Part shown: piece by piece, positions 1 to 10,200 of the stretch
How positions within the stretch are numbered: position 1 is the first letter of the stretch
How the letters are laid out: the number at the start of each line of letters is the position of its first letter
Source: Nephrocerus scutellatus
Lineage: Eukaryota; Arthropoda; Insecta; Diptera; Pipunculidae
NCBI GenBank assembly: GCA_947095585.1
Contig: OX352762.1
Span: forward strand, 45,185,656 to 45,249,655
Reading direction: 5' to 3'
Length of the DNA stretch: 64,000 nucleotides
The notes under the pieces: generated by a model
Databases searched by the model: none
The model's input: only the letters and a program-made list of their open reading frames with translations
What the model was told of the DNA's origin: nothing
Program-made: the position numbers and the translations under genes

Positions 1-581
1 AAACAAACAAACAAACAAACAAACAAACAAACAAACAAACAAACAAACAAACAAACAAACAAACAAACAAACAAACAAACAAACAAACAAACAAACAAAC
101 AAACAAACAAAGAAACAAAGAAACAAACAAACAAACAAACAAACAAACAAACAAACAAACAAACAAACAAACAAACAAACAAACAAACAAAAAACAAACA
201 AACAAACAAACAAACAAACAAACAAACAAACAAACAAACAAACAAACAAACAAACAAACAAACAAACAAACAAACAAACAAACAAACAAACAAACAAACA
301 AACAAACAAACAAACAAACAAACAAACAAACAAACAAACAAACAAACAAACAAACAAACAAACAAACAAACAAAACAAACAAAACAAACAAAACAAACAA
401 AACAAACAAAACAAACAAACAAACAAACAAACAAACAAACAAACAAACAAACAAACAAACAAACAAACAAACAAACAAACAAACAAACAAACAAACAAAC
501 AAACAAACAAACAAACAAACAAACAAACAAACAAACAAACAAACAAACAAACAAACAAACAAACAAACAAACAAACAAACA
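1..581. repeat. (AAAC)n microsatellite, about 580 bp
   Basis: Almost pure 4-bp repeat with a few interruptions: a pair of AAAG units near 111-120, an extra A run near 190, and AAAAC variants at about 371-412. It abuts the first base of an LTR at 582, so the LTR element probably inserted into or beside the array. The array reaches the left window edge, so its full length is not visible. Confidence 0.98.
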
Positions 582-687
582 TGTAACGAAGTTCCCCTCG
601 TTACAAACCCTATGTCTAAGTTTTCCGCTTGTCCGTCCGGTCATGTCACTCAGCACATTGGGTTTTGCCTCATAGCATGTACAAATT

Positions 688-960
688 GCCGATAGCCTGT
701 ACAAATTGCCGGCTGCCATATAAAACCATAGGCAGACAACCGCACATGCCGACAGCCACAGCTACATCGTGCGCATACAATCATATATGCCGGCATTCCA
801 AATGCCCATAGCATGTATAAATTGCCGATAACATGTACAAATGGCCGGCTGCCATATAAAACCATAGGCAGACAACCGCACGTGCCGACACAGCGGGTAT
901 AGATCATACATGCTGGCAGGCCAAATGCCGATAGCAAGTACAAAGTGCCGACAGCCATAT
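688..960 (+). repeat. 136-bp direct repeat inside the LTR
   Basis: A unit starting GCCGATAGCCTGTACAAA at 688 recurs at 824 with few changes and partly at about 928. Both full units carry the string GCCATATAAAACCATAGG, which contains a TATA-like core; whether either is a promoter cannot be told from sequence. The same block recurs in the 3' LTR at +6893. Confidence 0.8.
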
Positions 961-1318
961 ACACACAACATAACGTGTGTACCTTACCGGCAGCCACCAC
1001 AAAGTAGTGGACACCCAACCAAACACGGGTAAATTATTTGCCTTCAAGTGACAAAATTCCCAACGAGTTCTCAAAAAATATCAATGAGGTTCGGCAACTT
1101 GTGCTCATAAATTTGTCGATTCCGACCACGGGCAAAGTTCTCCACCGAACTCAGCCTAATACATTTTGCGTGCTGAGAGATCAGCAAAACATACATTTAA
1201 TAGACTAGGCGACCGTCTCTAAACCGCGCAATAAATTTCAAAGTGTTCCAAGTCGAACACTTAAATTCATTTTTCCTAGACCGGACGACCGTCTATAAAC
1301 CGCGTCAACCCACCTGTA

Positions 1319-1731
1319 CTGTCGTGTCTTGACCAGAGGCCGTCAGTGTTCCGTTCCTATCTTACACTGTCGTGTCTTGACCAGAGGCCGTCAGTGTTCC
1401 GTTCCTATCTTACACTGTCGTGTCTTGATCAGAGGCCGTCAGTGTTCCGTCTTTCCGCCGTCCCACTGTCGTGTCTTGACCAGAGGCCGTCAGTGTTTCC
1501 ACCGTCCCACTGTCGTGTCTTGGCCAGAGGCCGTCAGTGTTCCTTCCACCTGTACTGTCGTGTCTTGACCAGAGGCCGTCAGTGTTCCGTCTCTCTCTTC
1601 CGCTGTCGTGTCTTGTCCAGAGGCCGTCAGCGTGCCGTACCTCTCTCTCTTCCGCTGTCGTGTCTCGTCCAGAGGCCGTCAGCGTTCCGTCTCTCTCTCT
1701 CTCTGTCGTGTCCTGACCAGGGGCCGTCAGC
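1319..1731 (+). repeat. Nine-copy tandem array inside the LTR
   Basis: Copies of a 28-bp core that begins CTGTCGTGTCTTGACC and ends GGCCGTCAG start at 1319, 1367, 1415, 1466, 1510, 1555, 1603, 1655 and 1703. Spacing is 44 to 52 bp; the core is conserved and the spacers drift, from TTCCGTTCCTATCTTACA to CT-rich runs. The array is kept identically in the 3' LTR. A conserved core with variable spacers suits protein-binding sites (enhancer or insulator), but that is inference. Confidence 0.9.
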
Positions 1732-1924
1732 CATTCGTTATTATATTGGTGATGGTATAGTATGTAAGTTATAAGAAATGTTTAGTATAGATTAAGGAAA
1801 CAAAAAAAAAAAAGAATAAATAATAAAAGGAAATAATAAATAAACAATTTGTAACTCGAGACTTATCATTTGGACCCTGGAAGCCGCTGAGTCATACCTC
1901 AGCTGAGAAAACCCGTTACAAATT

Positions 1925-1942
1925 TGGCGCCCGAGCAGGGAC
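1925..1942 (+). other. Primer-binding site, tRNA-Lys(UUU) type
   Basis: TGGCGCCCGAGCAGGGAC starts 4 bp after the LTR end. It matches the lentivirus-type tRNA-Lys3 primer site at 17 of 18 positions (G instead of A at position 11). The following ACTTGA also resembles sequence next to retroviral lysine sites. Confidence 0.88.
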
Positions 1943-1993
1943 TTGACTTTTAAAATCATTTAACCGAAGACCGAGAAAGATATACTCGTCAGA

Positions 1994-3217
1994 ATGACCG
2001 AAGATCAACCAATTGGTATATACCAGTTGAAAAAGGATGAGTTAGTTGTGGAGTTGAACCGGCGTGGGTTGGACAGCACCGGTACGATGGACGAACTACG
2101 GAAGAGGTTGTCAACCGAGATCAAGAAAAATAAATCTTGCCCAGATCTACGACCGAAAGAATGTTGGCCACCCGAAGTCCAACTACAAACGCTACAAGTA
2201 CCACAAACCTCCCACCGACCGCCGATATCCGAAAGCAAACCCGACAGCAAACCAGATCAGGCTAACGTACCCAGTCAAACAACTATATCCGGCATATTCC
2301 CTACCGCTCGTCTACCACTTGCTGCACCAACCGTTTATCCATCACATACACCGTCCGATGCCGATGTGATGGACAAGGTACGTAAGTGGAACGTCCGATA
2401 CGATGGAAACAGTAACCCACTGGAGTTCCTAGAGCGGATAGAAGAGTTGGCCGATTGCTACCAACTGCCATTGAATAGAGTAGTAAGAACGCTACCCGAA
2501 CTGCTGAAAACTTCTGCGTTAGCGTGGTATCGAAATAACCGAGAGTTCATTACCACCTGGGACGAATTCAGCCGAGAGTTGCGTCAGTTCTTCCTTCCGA
2601 GACGATATAACACACAGCTGTTAGACAGAATAAGAAGCCGCACCCAAATGGCACGAGAAAAGGGGAAAGAATACATCACCGCCATTCAAACCCTGATGAG
2701 GTGGCAGGTTTCCCTGAGTGCAGACGAGAGACTTGATCGCATTTACGACAATCTCCGACCGGAATATCGACATTATATAAAACGGGGGGAATTCGTCACC
2801 CTGGCTGAATTAACCGCACTGGTAGAAGACTTTGAGCTCTTGCAAGGCGAATTACCGGTATCACGCCCTACCGCTCCGCAGACTAGACCGATCGTACAAT
2901 CATACCGAAATACCGCTCCACCGAACCGAAGCAATGGCCCCCCGTACCCTCCGACAGGGCCAATTACACGCAGGCTGACCGAAGGTCAAGAGCCACCATT
3001 TAACACCGCACCGCCGCCAGTCCGACCGCTCCAACCAACACCCACCTACAACAGAGAAAGTTGTTGTTGGTCCTGCGGACAACCAGGGCATACTAGACGC
3101 GTATGCCAAAACCGCAGAGTATTTTGCTCGCATTGTAGCACCGAAGGCGTTCAGAGCCGACACTGCAAATGCCAGGCGGGAAACGCCAACGGAACGTCCA
3201 ACACCGTGAGACAATAG
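1994..3217 (+). CDS. gag: Gag polyprotein, 407 aa, intact
   Basis: Structural protein of the retrotransposon particle. The frame is open from ATG 1994 to the stop at 3217. Residues about 8-45 have the pattern of a SAP motif (alternating Leu/Lys helices around a Gly-containing turn). A central region (about 125-280) with tryptophan-rich and charged helices fits a Ty3/Gypsy capsid. A proline-rich linker leads to a CX2CX4HX4C zinc knuckle starting CWSCGQPGHTRRVC, followed by more cysteines and a histidine that could form a second finger. The last 13 codons overlap pol and carry the frameshift signal. Start choice: the first ATG after the primer site, 50 bp downstream. It appears functional. Confidence 0.93.
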   Translation: MTEDQPIGIYQLKKDELVVELNRRGLDSTGTMDELRKRLSTEIKKNKSCPDLRPKECWPPEVQLQTLQVPQTSHRPPISESKPDSKPDQANVPSQTTISGIFPTARLPLAAPTVYPSHTPSDADVMDKVRKWNVRYDGNSNPLEFLERIEELADCYQLPLNRVVRTLPELLKTSALAWYRNNREFITTWDEFSRELRQFFLPRRYNTQLLDRIRSRTQMAREKGKEYITAIQTLMRWQVSLSADERLDRIYDNLRPEYRHYIKRGEFVTLAELTALVEDFELLQGELPVSRPTAPQTRPIVQSYRNTAPPNRSNGPPYPPTGPITRRLTEGQEPPFNTAPPPVRPLQPTPTYNRESCCWSCGQPGHTRRVCQNRRVFCSHCSTEGVQSRHCKCQAGNANGTSNTVRQ

Positions 3218-5475
3218 ACGTTCCTCTAGTAACCACCAGTCTCACTCATTACGCAATACCGATAAGTTTAGGCCAACACACATTCAATGCCATAATCGAC
3301 ACCGGCGCCGGCCGATCGTGCATTGGTGACGAGCTGCATAGCATATGCCAGACCGAAGGGATACCCGCCCAGCAAATTAACATGGTGTTGTTGTTGGCTG
3401 ACAACTCGACAATTACGTCCCACCAAGCCTACTCCTTGCCACTAAGCTGGGGAGAATGGACATTCACCCACGAGTTTGCGTATGTCCCAAACTTGAGTGA
3501 CAAGTGCCTCATTGGGACTGATTTTCTGGCAAAGCATGGCTTTACCCTCAACCGTGGCGACAAAATAATTATGGCCACATCCGAACCGCCGTCCAACCTC
3601 CGAACACTGCAGACCGAAGCTCAGTGCTTAGAAAGATTTCTGGCCCAGGAGTTGCCCAAGTTCGAAGCCATGAAAGGGTCAACCTCCATGGCAGAGCATG
3701 TAATACGTCTCAAACACTCCAGACCATTCAAGCAGAGGTATATGCCTCGAAACCCCGCCATGCAGGCCATAATCAATGAAGAAATAAATCAACTGCTGGC
3801 TGAGGGTAAAATTGAGCCCTCTAATAGTCCATATAGTTCGCCAATCGTCTTGGTAAAAAAGAAACAAGGGACTTGGAGATTATGTGTGGACTTTCGGCAA
3901 CTCAACGAAGTGTCGATTAAAGATGCGTACCCCTTACCACAAATAAATCACATCTTGGACAAGCTGAAAGGGGCTAGGTACATCTCCACCATAGATCTAA
4001 AGCAAGGATACTGGCAGATACCACTACACCCCTCCAGCCGGCAATTCACTGCCTTCACTGTCCCAGGTCGAGGCTTATATCAATGGAAGGTGATGCCGTT
4101 TGGGCTCCACTCTGCACCCGCAACCTTCCAACGCCTCCTAGATCGTATTATCAGCCCAGAGCTAGAGCCATTTGCGTTTGCATATTTGGACGACATCATA
4201 GTCATAGGCAGTACCTTCTCCGAACACATGAGGGCCCTCACTGAAGTGTTCCGACGACTAGAGATTGCCAACTTAAAAATTAATTCCGAAAAGTGTGAGT
4301 TTGGCCGCTCAGAAATGAGGTACCTCGGGCATATGATAAGCCAAGATGGCATCCATACCGACCCCGGTAAAATTGAAGCTATAAAAATGCTAACTGCACC
4401 ATATAATGTCAAAGAACTCCGCCGAATACTAGGTATCGCATCCTGGTACAGACGATTTGTACCAAACTTCTCGACACTAGCCGCCCCGTTAACTAAACTA
4501 TTAAAGAAGAAACAGAGGTGGCAGTGGGACAAAGATCAGGAAAATGCATTCGAAATGTTACCAATCCTTGCTTGTCCTGATTTCTCGAAAGCCTTCCTGC
4601 TGCAGACAGATGCTAGTGCGGAAGGACTTGGAGCGGTATTGTCGCAATCCATCGAAAATCAAGAACATGTCATTGCCTATGCTAGTCGTACGTTAAATGA
4701 TGCCGAGAAAAATTATTCGGTGACCGAGCGTGAATGCTTGGCAGTAGTATGGGGCATCCGCAAGATGCGGCCCTATTTGGAGGGGTATCACTTTGTCGTG
4801 CATACTGACCACCGCTCGCTAAAGTGGTTGCACACATTAGACAATCCGTCTGGTCGACTCGCACGCTGGGCGATCGAATTACAACAGTACGATTTCGAGA
4901 TCCGCTACCGAAAAGGCTCTTTAAATACTGTAGCCGACGTACTGTCCAGACACCCAACCATAAGCTCACCCGTTCGAATTCTTTTACCGATTACTGCCAC
5001 ATGTCCATGGTATGAGACAAAGATTAAAATGGTTACAGAGCAACCGGAGAATAATCCCGATTACCAAGTGGTGGACAAAACCTTATACCGCCATATGTAT
5101 AATCCCACCTACCATACTGAATCCGCCACGGTGGCGTGGAAGATATGTGTCCCAAAACCACTCCGCTGTCAGGTTATCCAAGAAAACCATACTGAAGTAA
5201 CGGCAGGGCATCTAGGCATTGCCAAAACCATCGCTAGAGTCGCCCAGAGTTATTATTGGCCTGGACTATTCCGAGATGTCGCTCGATTTGTTCGACGCTG
5301 TCAGACTTGCGTCCAGTACAAAGTCCCCGCCACAAAACCCGCCGGCAGGATGCATATGACCCCCACCGAACAGCCCTGGGAGGTAGTCTGTTCGGACTTC
5401 ATTGGTCCATTGCCCCGGTCCGCGAAAGGCAACACCGTTTCTTGGCTCTCCGAGATGCGACAACTCCAGCGCTAA
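3169..5475 (+). pseudogene. pol: Pol, first part: protease, reverse transcriptase, RNase H, start of integrase
   Basis: Expected to be made as Gag-Pol by frameshifting at 3178, so the ATG at 3169 is unlikely to be used. Counting from that ATG: aspartic protease with DTGA at residues 44-47; RT at about 205-400 with the catalytic YLDD at 339-342; RNase H with its first aspartate at about 480 and TDHRSLKW near 546; integrase zinc finger with H674, H681, C711 and C714, then the first catalytic Asp at about 743 in CSDFIGPLP. The frame leaves the integrase sequence near 5440 and stops at 5475. The rest of integrase continues in another frame, with part of the core missing at the junction, so this is a disabling deletion plus frameshift. 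Confidence 0.92.
3178..3245 (+). promoter_or_regulatory. -1 ribosomal frameshift signal: GGGAAAC plus H-type pseudoknot
   Basis: The heptamer GGGAAAC at 3178-3184 sits in the gag frame as G GGA AAC, the X XXY YYZ phase needed for -1 slippage, and pol is exactly the -1 frame. After a 6-nt spacer, GGAACGTC (3191-3198) pairs perfectly with GACGTTCC (3217-3224). Inside that loop GTGAGAC (3206-3212) pairs perfectly with GTCTCAC (3239-3245), so an H-type pseudoknot with stems of 8 and 7 bp is possible. The gag stop codon lies within the structure. Known retroviral -1 sites share this layout; activity is inferred. Confidence 0.85.
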
Positions 5476-7055
5476 TTAAAGGATTTAAAGAGAGAATTTT
5501 AAGTCGATATGGGTGTCCCAAGAAGTTAGTTACCGACAATGGCCCTCAGTATAGGAGCAAACCATTTCAGACCCTACTGAACGAACTACATATCGAGCAA
5601 CGTTTCACCCCTCCGTACACACCACAGGCCAATCCGACCGAACGCGTGAATAGGGTCATAAAAACTATGGTCGCCCAGTATGTCCAGAACGACCACCGCC
5701 GATGGGATGAACACCTACCAGAGTTCATGTTGGCTATAAACACCAGTCAACACGAATCCACCGGTTACACCGCCGCCTACCTGAATTACGGTAGAGAACT
5801 CCGCCTTCCAAATACGCCAGCTATCAAACTAAATACCCCGCCAACCACCACCGAGAGAATCACCGCACTCAACGACATACTGGCGCTGGTACGAATCAAC
5901 ATGGCCAAAGCTTTCGGAAAACAAAAACGGTATTATGATTTACGACGTCGACCATGGGCACCCGACATAGGAGAGATGGTATATCTCCGCCACCGACCAC
6001 TCTCCTCTGCTGTCAACAAATTTTCAGCAAAATTAGCCCCCCGCTACATAGGACCATTCCGAATCACCAAAAAACTGTCACCCGTTATCTATAAACTCCA
6101 AGGGTCAGAAAGAGAAGTGATTACCGCTCACGTAAAGGACCTAAAAAGAGATGAGAATATAGGCCACCCAGACATTTCCGAGGCAACCAGTATAAATACA
6201 ACCGACGGTCAGCAACTTAGATCAGTCTCAGTCAGAATGTCGAAGCGATCGGTCGTTAAGTTTACCGAGCCACAGGCTGACCCAAGTACTAGGCACAGGA
6301 CAAAGCCGACCCCATTGGCACCACCAGTACAGCAGACAACAACCGGAGTGCTGCGAACTCGCATCTTTCGACGCAAACCTCCCCCCGCCAACCGACCGCT
6401 CAGCGCCGTGGAGGTAGCCAACCTTTGCCGAGTCGTCAGGAAGAAAAGGGAAGAGAGCACTACCAACCAAGCACCCGTCACCGAGCACGCAATAACCCGA
6501 ACCAAATCCCCGATCACAATCAGAACGGTATCTCGATTTATACCCCCGGGCAACAGCAGCGCCTACACATCCAGGCCAATCGAGGACGCTGCCTTCCCGG
6601 CAAACCTAGTGGCCACAACATCTCAGGCTGCACGTGTACGCCGCATCACAACCACGGCTAGAACAGCCACAGCTCCCCGAGTGGCCCACACCTCCACAGT
6701 GGTCGCCCCTACCAGCAGTACCGGCACCATAGCGGGAAAAACTACCGGGAGCGTCAGTACGGCCAAAGGTACTGTTCCTGTCAAAATAACCGAACCTGAA
6801 CCACAAATGGACGCCGGTCCTTCCAGCCAGTCCGGCGCACAACAAACCCCGACTAAGCCGATGGAGTTCCAAGGAGAATTTCTCGGCATCCGAATTCCGA
6901 ATTCAACCAAAACAAAGTTCCGGTTACGAGGACCCCAAGGGTACATATACGGCCGACGCATCCGCAACGGCAGTATATATTTGAAGGGCCCGACCCGAGC
7001 TATTATAGTCAAGGATGGCCAAGTACAAGCGGCCGAAAAGAATAATTTAAATTAA
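5447..7055 (+). pseudogene. pol: Pol, second part: integrase core and long C-terminal extension
   Basis: Open to 7055 in a frame different from the first part; integrase similarity begins at about 5447. It holds the second catalytic Asp (VTDNGPQ) and the catalytic Glu (NPTERVNR) 35 positions later, the usual Ty3/Gypsy spacing. A GPY/F-type module follows (PRYIGPFRI near 6040). After it come about 300 residues rich in Thr, Pro, Arg and Ala, ending in a more ordered, Gly/Arg/Tyr-rich block of about 55 residues (RGPQGYIYGRRI near 6930). I do not recognise that terminal block. There is no transmembrane segment, so it is not an envelope protein. Confidence 0.9.
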
Positions 7056-7474
7056 GATATATGGCCGAATAACAAAAAAAAAAATAATAAAATAAAAGAT
7101 GGACCGTTATTCGGCAGACAGTCCACACGTAATTATAAGGAAATAAGTTTTTATAACCGGATAACCAAAAAAAAAAAAAATATAATAAAATCAAAGATGG
7201 ACGGTTATTCGGCGAAGGTCCACACAATATTTTCTTTCTCATATAATAATATCAATTCAATTATAAGAAATCGTTATTAGATTGTAAGAAAATCCTGTAT
7301 TTCAAATTAAAATTATCGTTAAGAAAATCGTTATGAAGTGAATTGTAGAAAAACCTTTATTTAAAAATGAATTACATTTAAGTTTTGACTGAAAATGAAA
7401 TAGTAGTACCGCTAGAACCTCGTCCACCGGCCCCGTACCCGTAGAACTATCCACCCCCCGAAGTAAGAGGGGAA
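7056..7474 (+). other. 3' non-coding region with a duplicated hairpin unit and polypurine tract
   Basis: A unit of about 115 bp (A-rich run, then AAGATGGAC, GTTATTCGGC and GTCCACAC) occurs at about 7075-7130 and 7168-7230. In each, GGAC and GTCC flank the TTATTCGGC core and could form a small hairpin. Beyond is AT-rich DNA. The purine tract AAGTAAGAGGGGAA (7461-7474) ends exactly at the first base of the 3' LTR, as expected for the plus-strand primer. Confidence 0.75.
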
Positions 7475-8773
7475 TGTAACGAAGTTCCCCTCGTTACAAA
7501 CCCTATGTCTAAGTTTTCCGCTTGTCCGTCCGGTCATGTCACTCAGCACATTGGGTTTTGCCTCATAGCATGTACAAATTGCCGATAGCCTGTACAAATT
7601 GCCGGCTGCCATATAAAACCATAGGCAGACAACCGCACATGCCGACAGCCACAGCTACATCGTGCGCATACAATCATATATGCCGGCATTCCAAATGCCC
7701 ATAGCATGTATAAATTGCCGATAACATGTACAAATGGCCGGCTGCCATATAAAACCATAGGCAGACAACCGCACGTGCCGACACAGCGGGTATAGATCAT
7801 ACATGCTGGCAGGCCAAATGCCGATAGCAAGTACAAAGTGCCGACAGCCATATACACACAACATAACGTGTGTACCTTACCGGCAGCCACCACAAAGTAG
7901 TGGACACCCAACCAAACACGGGTAAATTATTTGCCTTCAAGTGACAAAATTCCCAACGAGTTCTCAAAAAATATCAATGAGGTTCGGCAACTTGTGCTCA
8001 TAAATTTGTCGATTCCGACCACGGGCAAAGTTCTCCACCGAACTCAGCCTAATACATTTTGCGTGCTGAGAGATCAGCAAAACATACATTTAATAGACTA
8101 GGCGACCGTCTCTAAACCGCGCAATAAATTTCAAAGTGTTCCAAGTCGAACACTTAAATTCATTTTTCCTAGACCGGACGACCGTCTATAAACCGCGTCA
8201 ACCCACCTGTACTGTCGTGTCTTGACCAGAGGCCGTCAGTGTTCCGTTCCTATCTTACACTGTCGTGTCTTGACCAGAGGCCGTCAGTGTTCCGTTCCTA
8301 TCTTACACTGTCGTGTCTTGATCAGAGGCCGTCAGTGTTCCGTCTTTCCGCCGTCCCACTGTCGTGTCTTGACCAGAGGCCGTCAGTGTTTCCACCGTCC
8401 CACTGTCGTGTCTTGGCCAGAGGCCGTCAGTGTTCCTTCCACCTGTACTGTCGTGTCTTGACCAGAGGCCGTCAGTGTTCCGTCTCTCTCTTCCGCTGTC
8501 GTGTCTTGTCCAGAGGCCGTCAGCGTGCCGTACCTCTCTCTCTTCCGCTGTCGTGTCTCGTCCAGAGGCCGTCAGCGTTCCGTCTCTCTCTCTCTCTGTC
8601 GTGTCCTGACCAGGGGCCGTCAGCCATTCGTTATTATATTGGTGATGGTATAGTATGTAAGTTATAAGAAATGTTTAGTATAGATTAAGGAAACAAAAAA
8701 AAAAAAAATAAATAATAAAAGGAAATAATAAATAAACAATTTGTAACTCGAGACTTATCATTTGGACCCTGGA
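7475..8773 (+). repeat. 3' LTR, truncated by the assembly gap
   Basis: Matches 582-1880 almost base for base. By length it should end near 8813, so about 40 bp and the right target-site duplication lie in the gap and cannot be checked. Confidence 0.95.
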
Positions 8774-8973
8774 NNNNNNNNNNNNNNNNNNNNNNNNNNN
8801 NNNNNNNNNNNNNNNNNNNNNNNNNNNNNNNNNNNNNNNNNNNNNNNNNNNNNNNNNNNNNNNNNNNNNNNNNNNNNNNNNNNNNNNNNNNNNNNNNNNN
8901 NNNNNNNNNNNNNNNNNNNNNNNNNNNNNNNNNNNNNNNNNNNNNNNNNNNNNNNNNNNNNNNNNNNNNNNNN
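8774..8973. other. Assembly gap, 200 N
   Basis: Exactly 200 unknown bases, a size commonly used as a placeholder, so the true distance is unknown. Reading frames that run through the N block are artefacts. Confidence 0.99.
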
Positions 8974-9673
8974 AAAAAAAAAATGCCGACAAAAACAATT
9001 ATCAATACTAGCTGGCTTGCTTCAAAGGCTGTGGTCGGTCGGCGGTAGCCACCACTTGGACATCCGGGCGATTGGAGGTATTCGTGTCGACTGCCGACTT
9101 CAATGTCGCATCAAATAAATTTTTGACTACCCGGCCAACAACAAAAACGATTAAAGGCTGCACTTCGGCTGATTTTTGCGCATCTCTCAAACGGCACCTA
9201 GTATGGGGTGATTTTGCGGTGTCGTTACCGGTTACATGATTTTTGATACATTTTCTGCAAGCGTGTGTTGACGACATCGTATGATTTTTTGAGACGCACA
9301 ACCATACGAGAAAAGGGGATGGGGAGTGACGCCACTAACCCAAAGCCAAAATAAATATAGTATATATAATAATTTTGTGCATACAACATTATCATATATG
9401 AAAAACAATTGATATCGCCTGATTTGGCGAGACGGTTGTTAATGTGAAAAAGTGGGATGGGGAGTGACGCCGCAAACCCAAAGCATAGAGAAATATATAT
9501 ATAATATTTTGCGTGTATAATATTATTAGGTCTGAAGAAAATGCTACAATTGACATCGCATGATTTGGCGAGACAAATTACCATACAAGAAAAGGATGGG
9601 GAGTGACGCCACAACCCAAAAGCATAGAGCAATATATAATAATTTACATGAATAACATTATTATACATAAATA
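8974..9673 (-). repeat. Dispersed repeat family B, copy 1
   Basis: Nearly the same 670-700 bp recurs at 18187-18855. The right part contains three imperfect tandem units of about 110-120 bp, each with a run like GGATGGGGAGTGACGCC and an AT-rich spacer. The left part carries a minus-strand reading frame shared by both copies (it includes NLFDATLKSAVDTNTS, near 9070-9120) of unknown origin. No terminal repeats or target duplications were identified, and the left edge of this copy is at the gap. It could be part of an LTR or a non-autonomous element. Confidence 0.75.
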
Positions 9674-10200
9674 CGATAATTGTTCAATCCGAGTAGGCTT
9701 GCCAGTGGTTTCCCAAAATAAAGTTACAACCAAAACAAGGTGTCCGCTACAAAACAGATAATGAGCGCGAACCGTGTTAATATTAGATAAAAATTCGATA
9801 CTTCAAAAAAAAAAACCCCAAAATATCTATAGGGTACATACCACGATAAGGTTTTATGTCTATACTAAGTTATATTAAAAAAAAAGGTAAAGTAAGATAA
9901 GATATTTTATTGGGCTATAAAAAGATAAGCGAGAAAAGATAAAGATAATGGTAAGATAACAAAAAAAAAGATAAGCAAAAAAAAATTTATAAGCAAAAAA
10001 AATAAAGATAAGATAATGTAAAGTAAGATAACAAAAAAAAAAGCAAAAAAAAAATCAAATTCGATACGCAAAAAAGATAAGCCAAAAAAAAAAGATAAGA
10101 TTACGCAAAAAAAAATTTAAGCCAAAAAAGATATAGGTAAGATTACGGAAAAAAATAAGCAAAAAAAAAATAAAGATAAAGATAAGAAATAGGTAAGTTA
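9674..10200. repeat. A-rich low-complexity DNA with many GATAAG motifs
   Basis: From about 9890 to 10200 the sequence is mostly poly-A runs broken by GATAAG or GATAAAG words, in plus orientation. This looks like a decayed simple repeat. 9674-9890 holds nothing I recognise. No gene is visible. Confidence 0.6.

Larger units (their letters stand above)
582..1920 (+). repeat. 5' LTR, 1339 bp
   Basis: Begins TGTAACG and ends CGTTACA, a 7-bp perfect terminal inverted repeat, and is repeated at 7475 with a constant offset of 6893 bp. The first 24 bp can also fold on themselves (TGTAACGA with TCGTTACA at 598-605). It holds two internal repeat blocks described separately. ORFs of 60 to 142 codons occur here but lie in these repeats and are not credible genes. 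Promoter elements were not assigned. Confidence 0.95.
582..8773 (+). mobile_element. Ty3/Gypsy LTR retrotransposon with lysine-tRNA primer site, truncated by the gap
   Basis: Order seen: LTR (582-1920), primer-binding site, gag, overlapping pol (protease, RT, RNase H, integrase), polypurine tract, second LTR (7475 to the N gap). The pol order places it in Ty3/Gypsy. A lentivirus-like lysine primer site and LTRs over 1.3 kb recall the Osvaldo/Ulysses lineage of Drosophila; that assignment is inference. The two LTRs are almost identical over the visible 1.3 kb (one small poly-A length difference at about 1801-1816 against 8694-8708), so the insertion is recent. No env-like frame follows integrase. 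The integrase reading frame is broken near 5440, so this copy is not autonomous as assembled. Confidence 0.95.

Noticed and set aside
629..1774. Several ORFs of 60 to 142 codons in the LTR (and their twins at 7522-8667)
   Set aside because: They are translations of LTR repeats with Arg/Cys/Pro-rich repetitive content and no start context or similarity.
5256..5446. Start of a separate gene at the ATG 5256
   Set aside because: The first 60 or so codons overlap the integrase zinc-finger frame and are not integrase-like; similarity starts at about 5447 after the frame break.
8675..9118. ORFs of about 106-118 codons crossing 8774-8973
   Set aside because: They run through the N gap; most residues are unknown.
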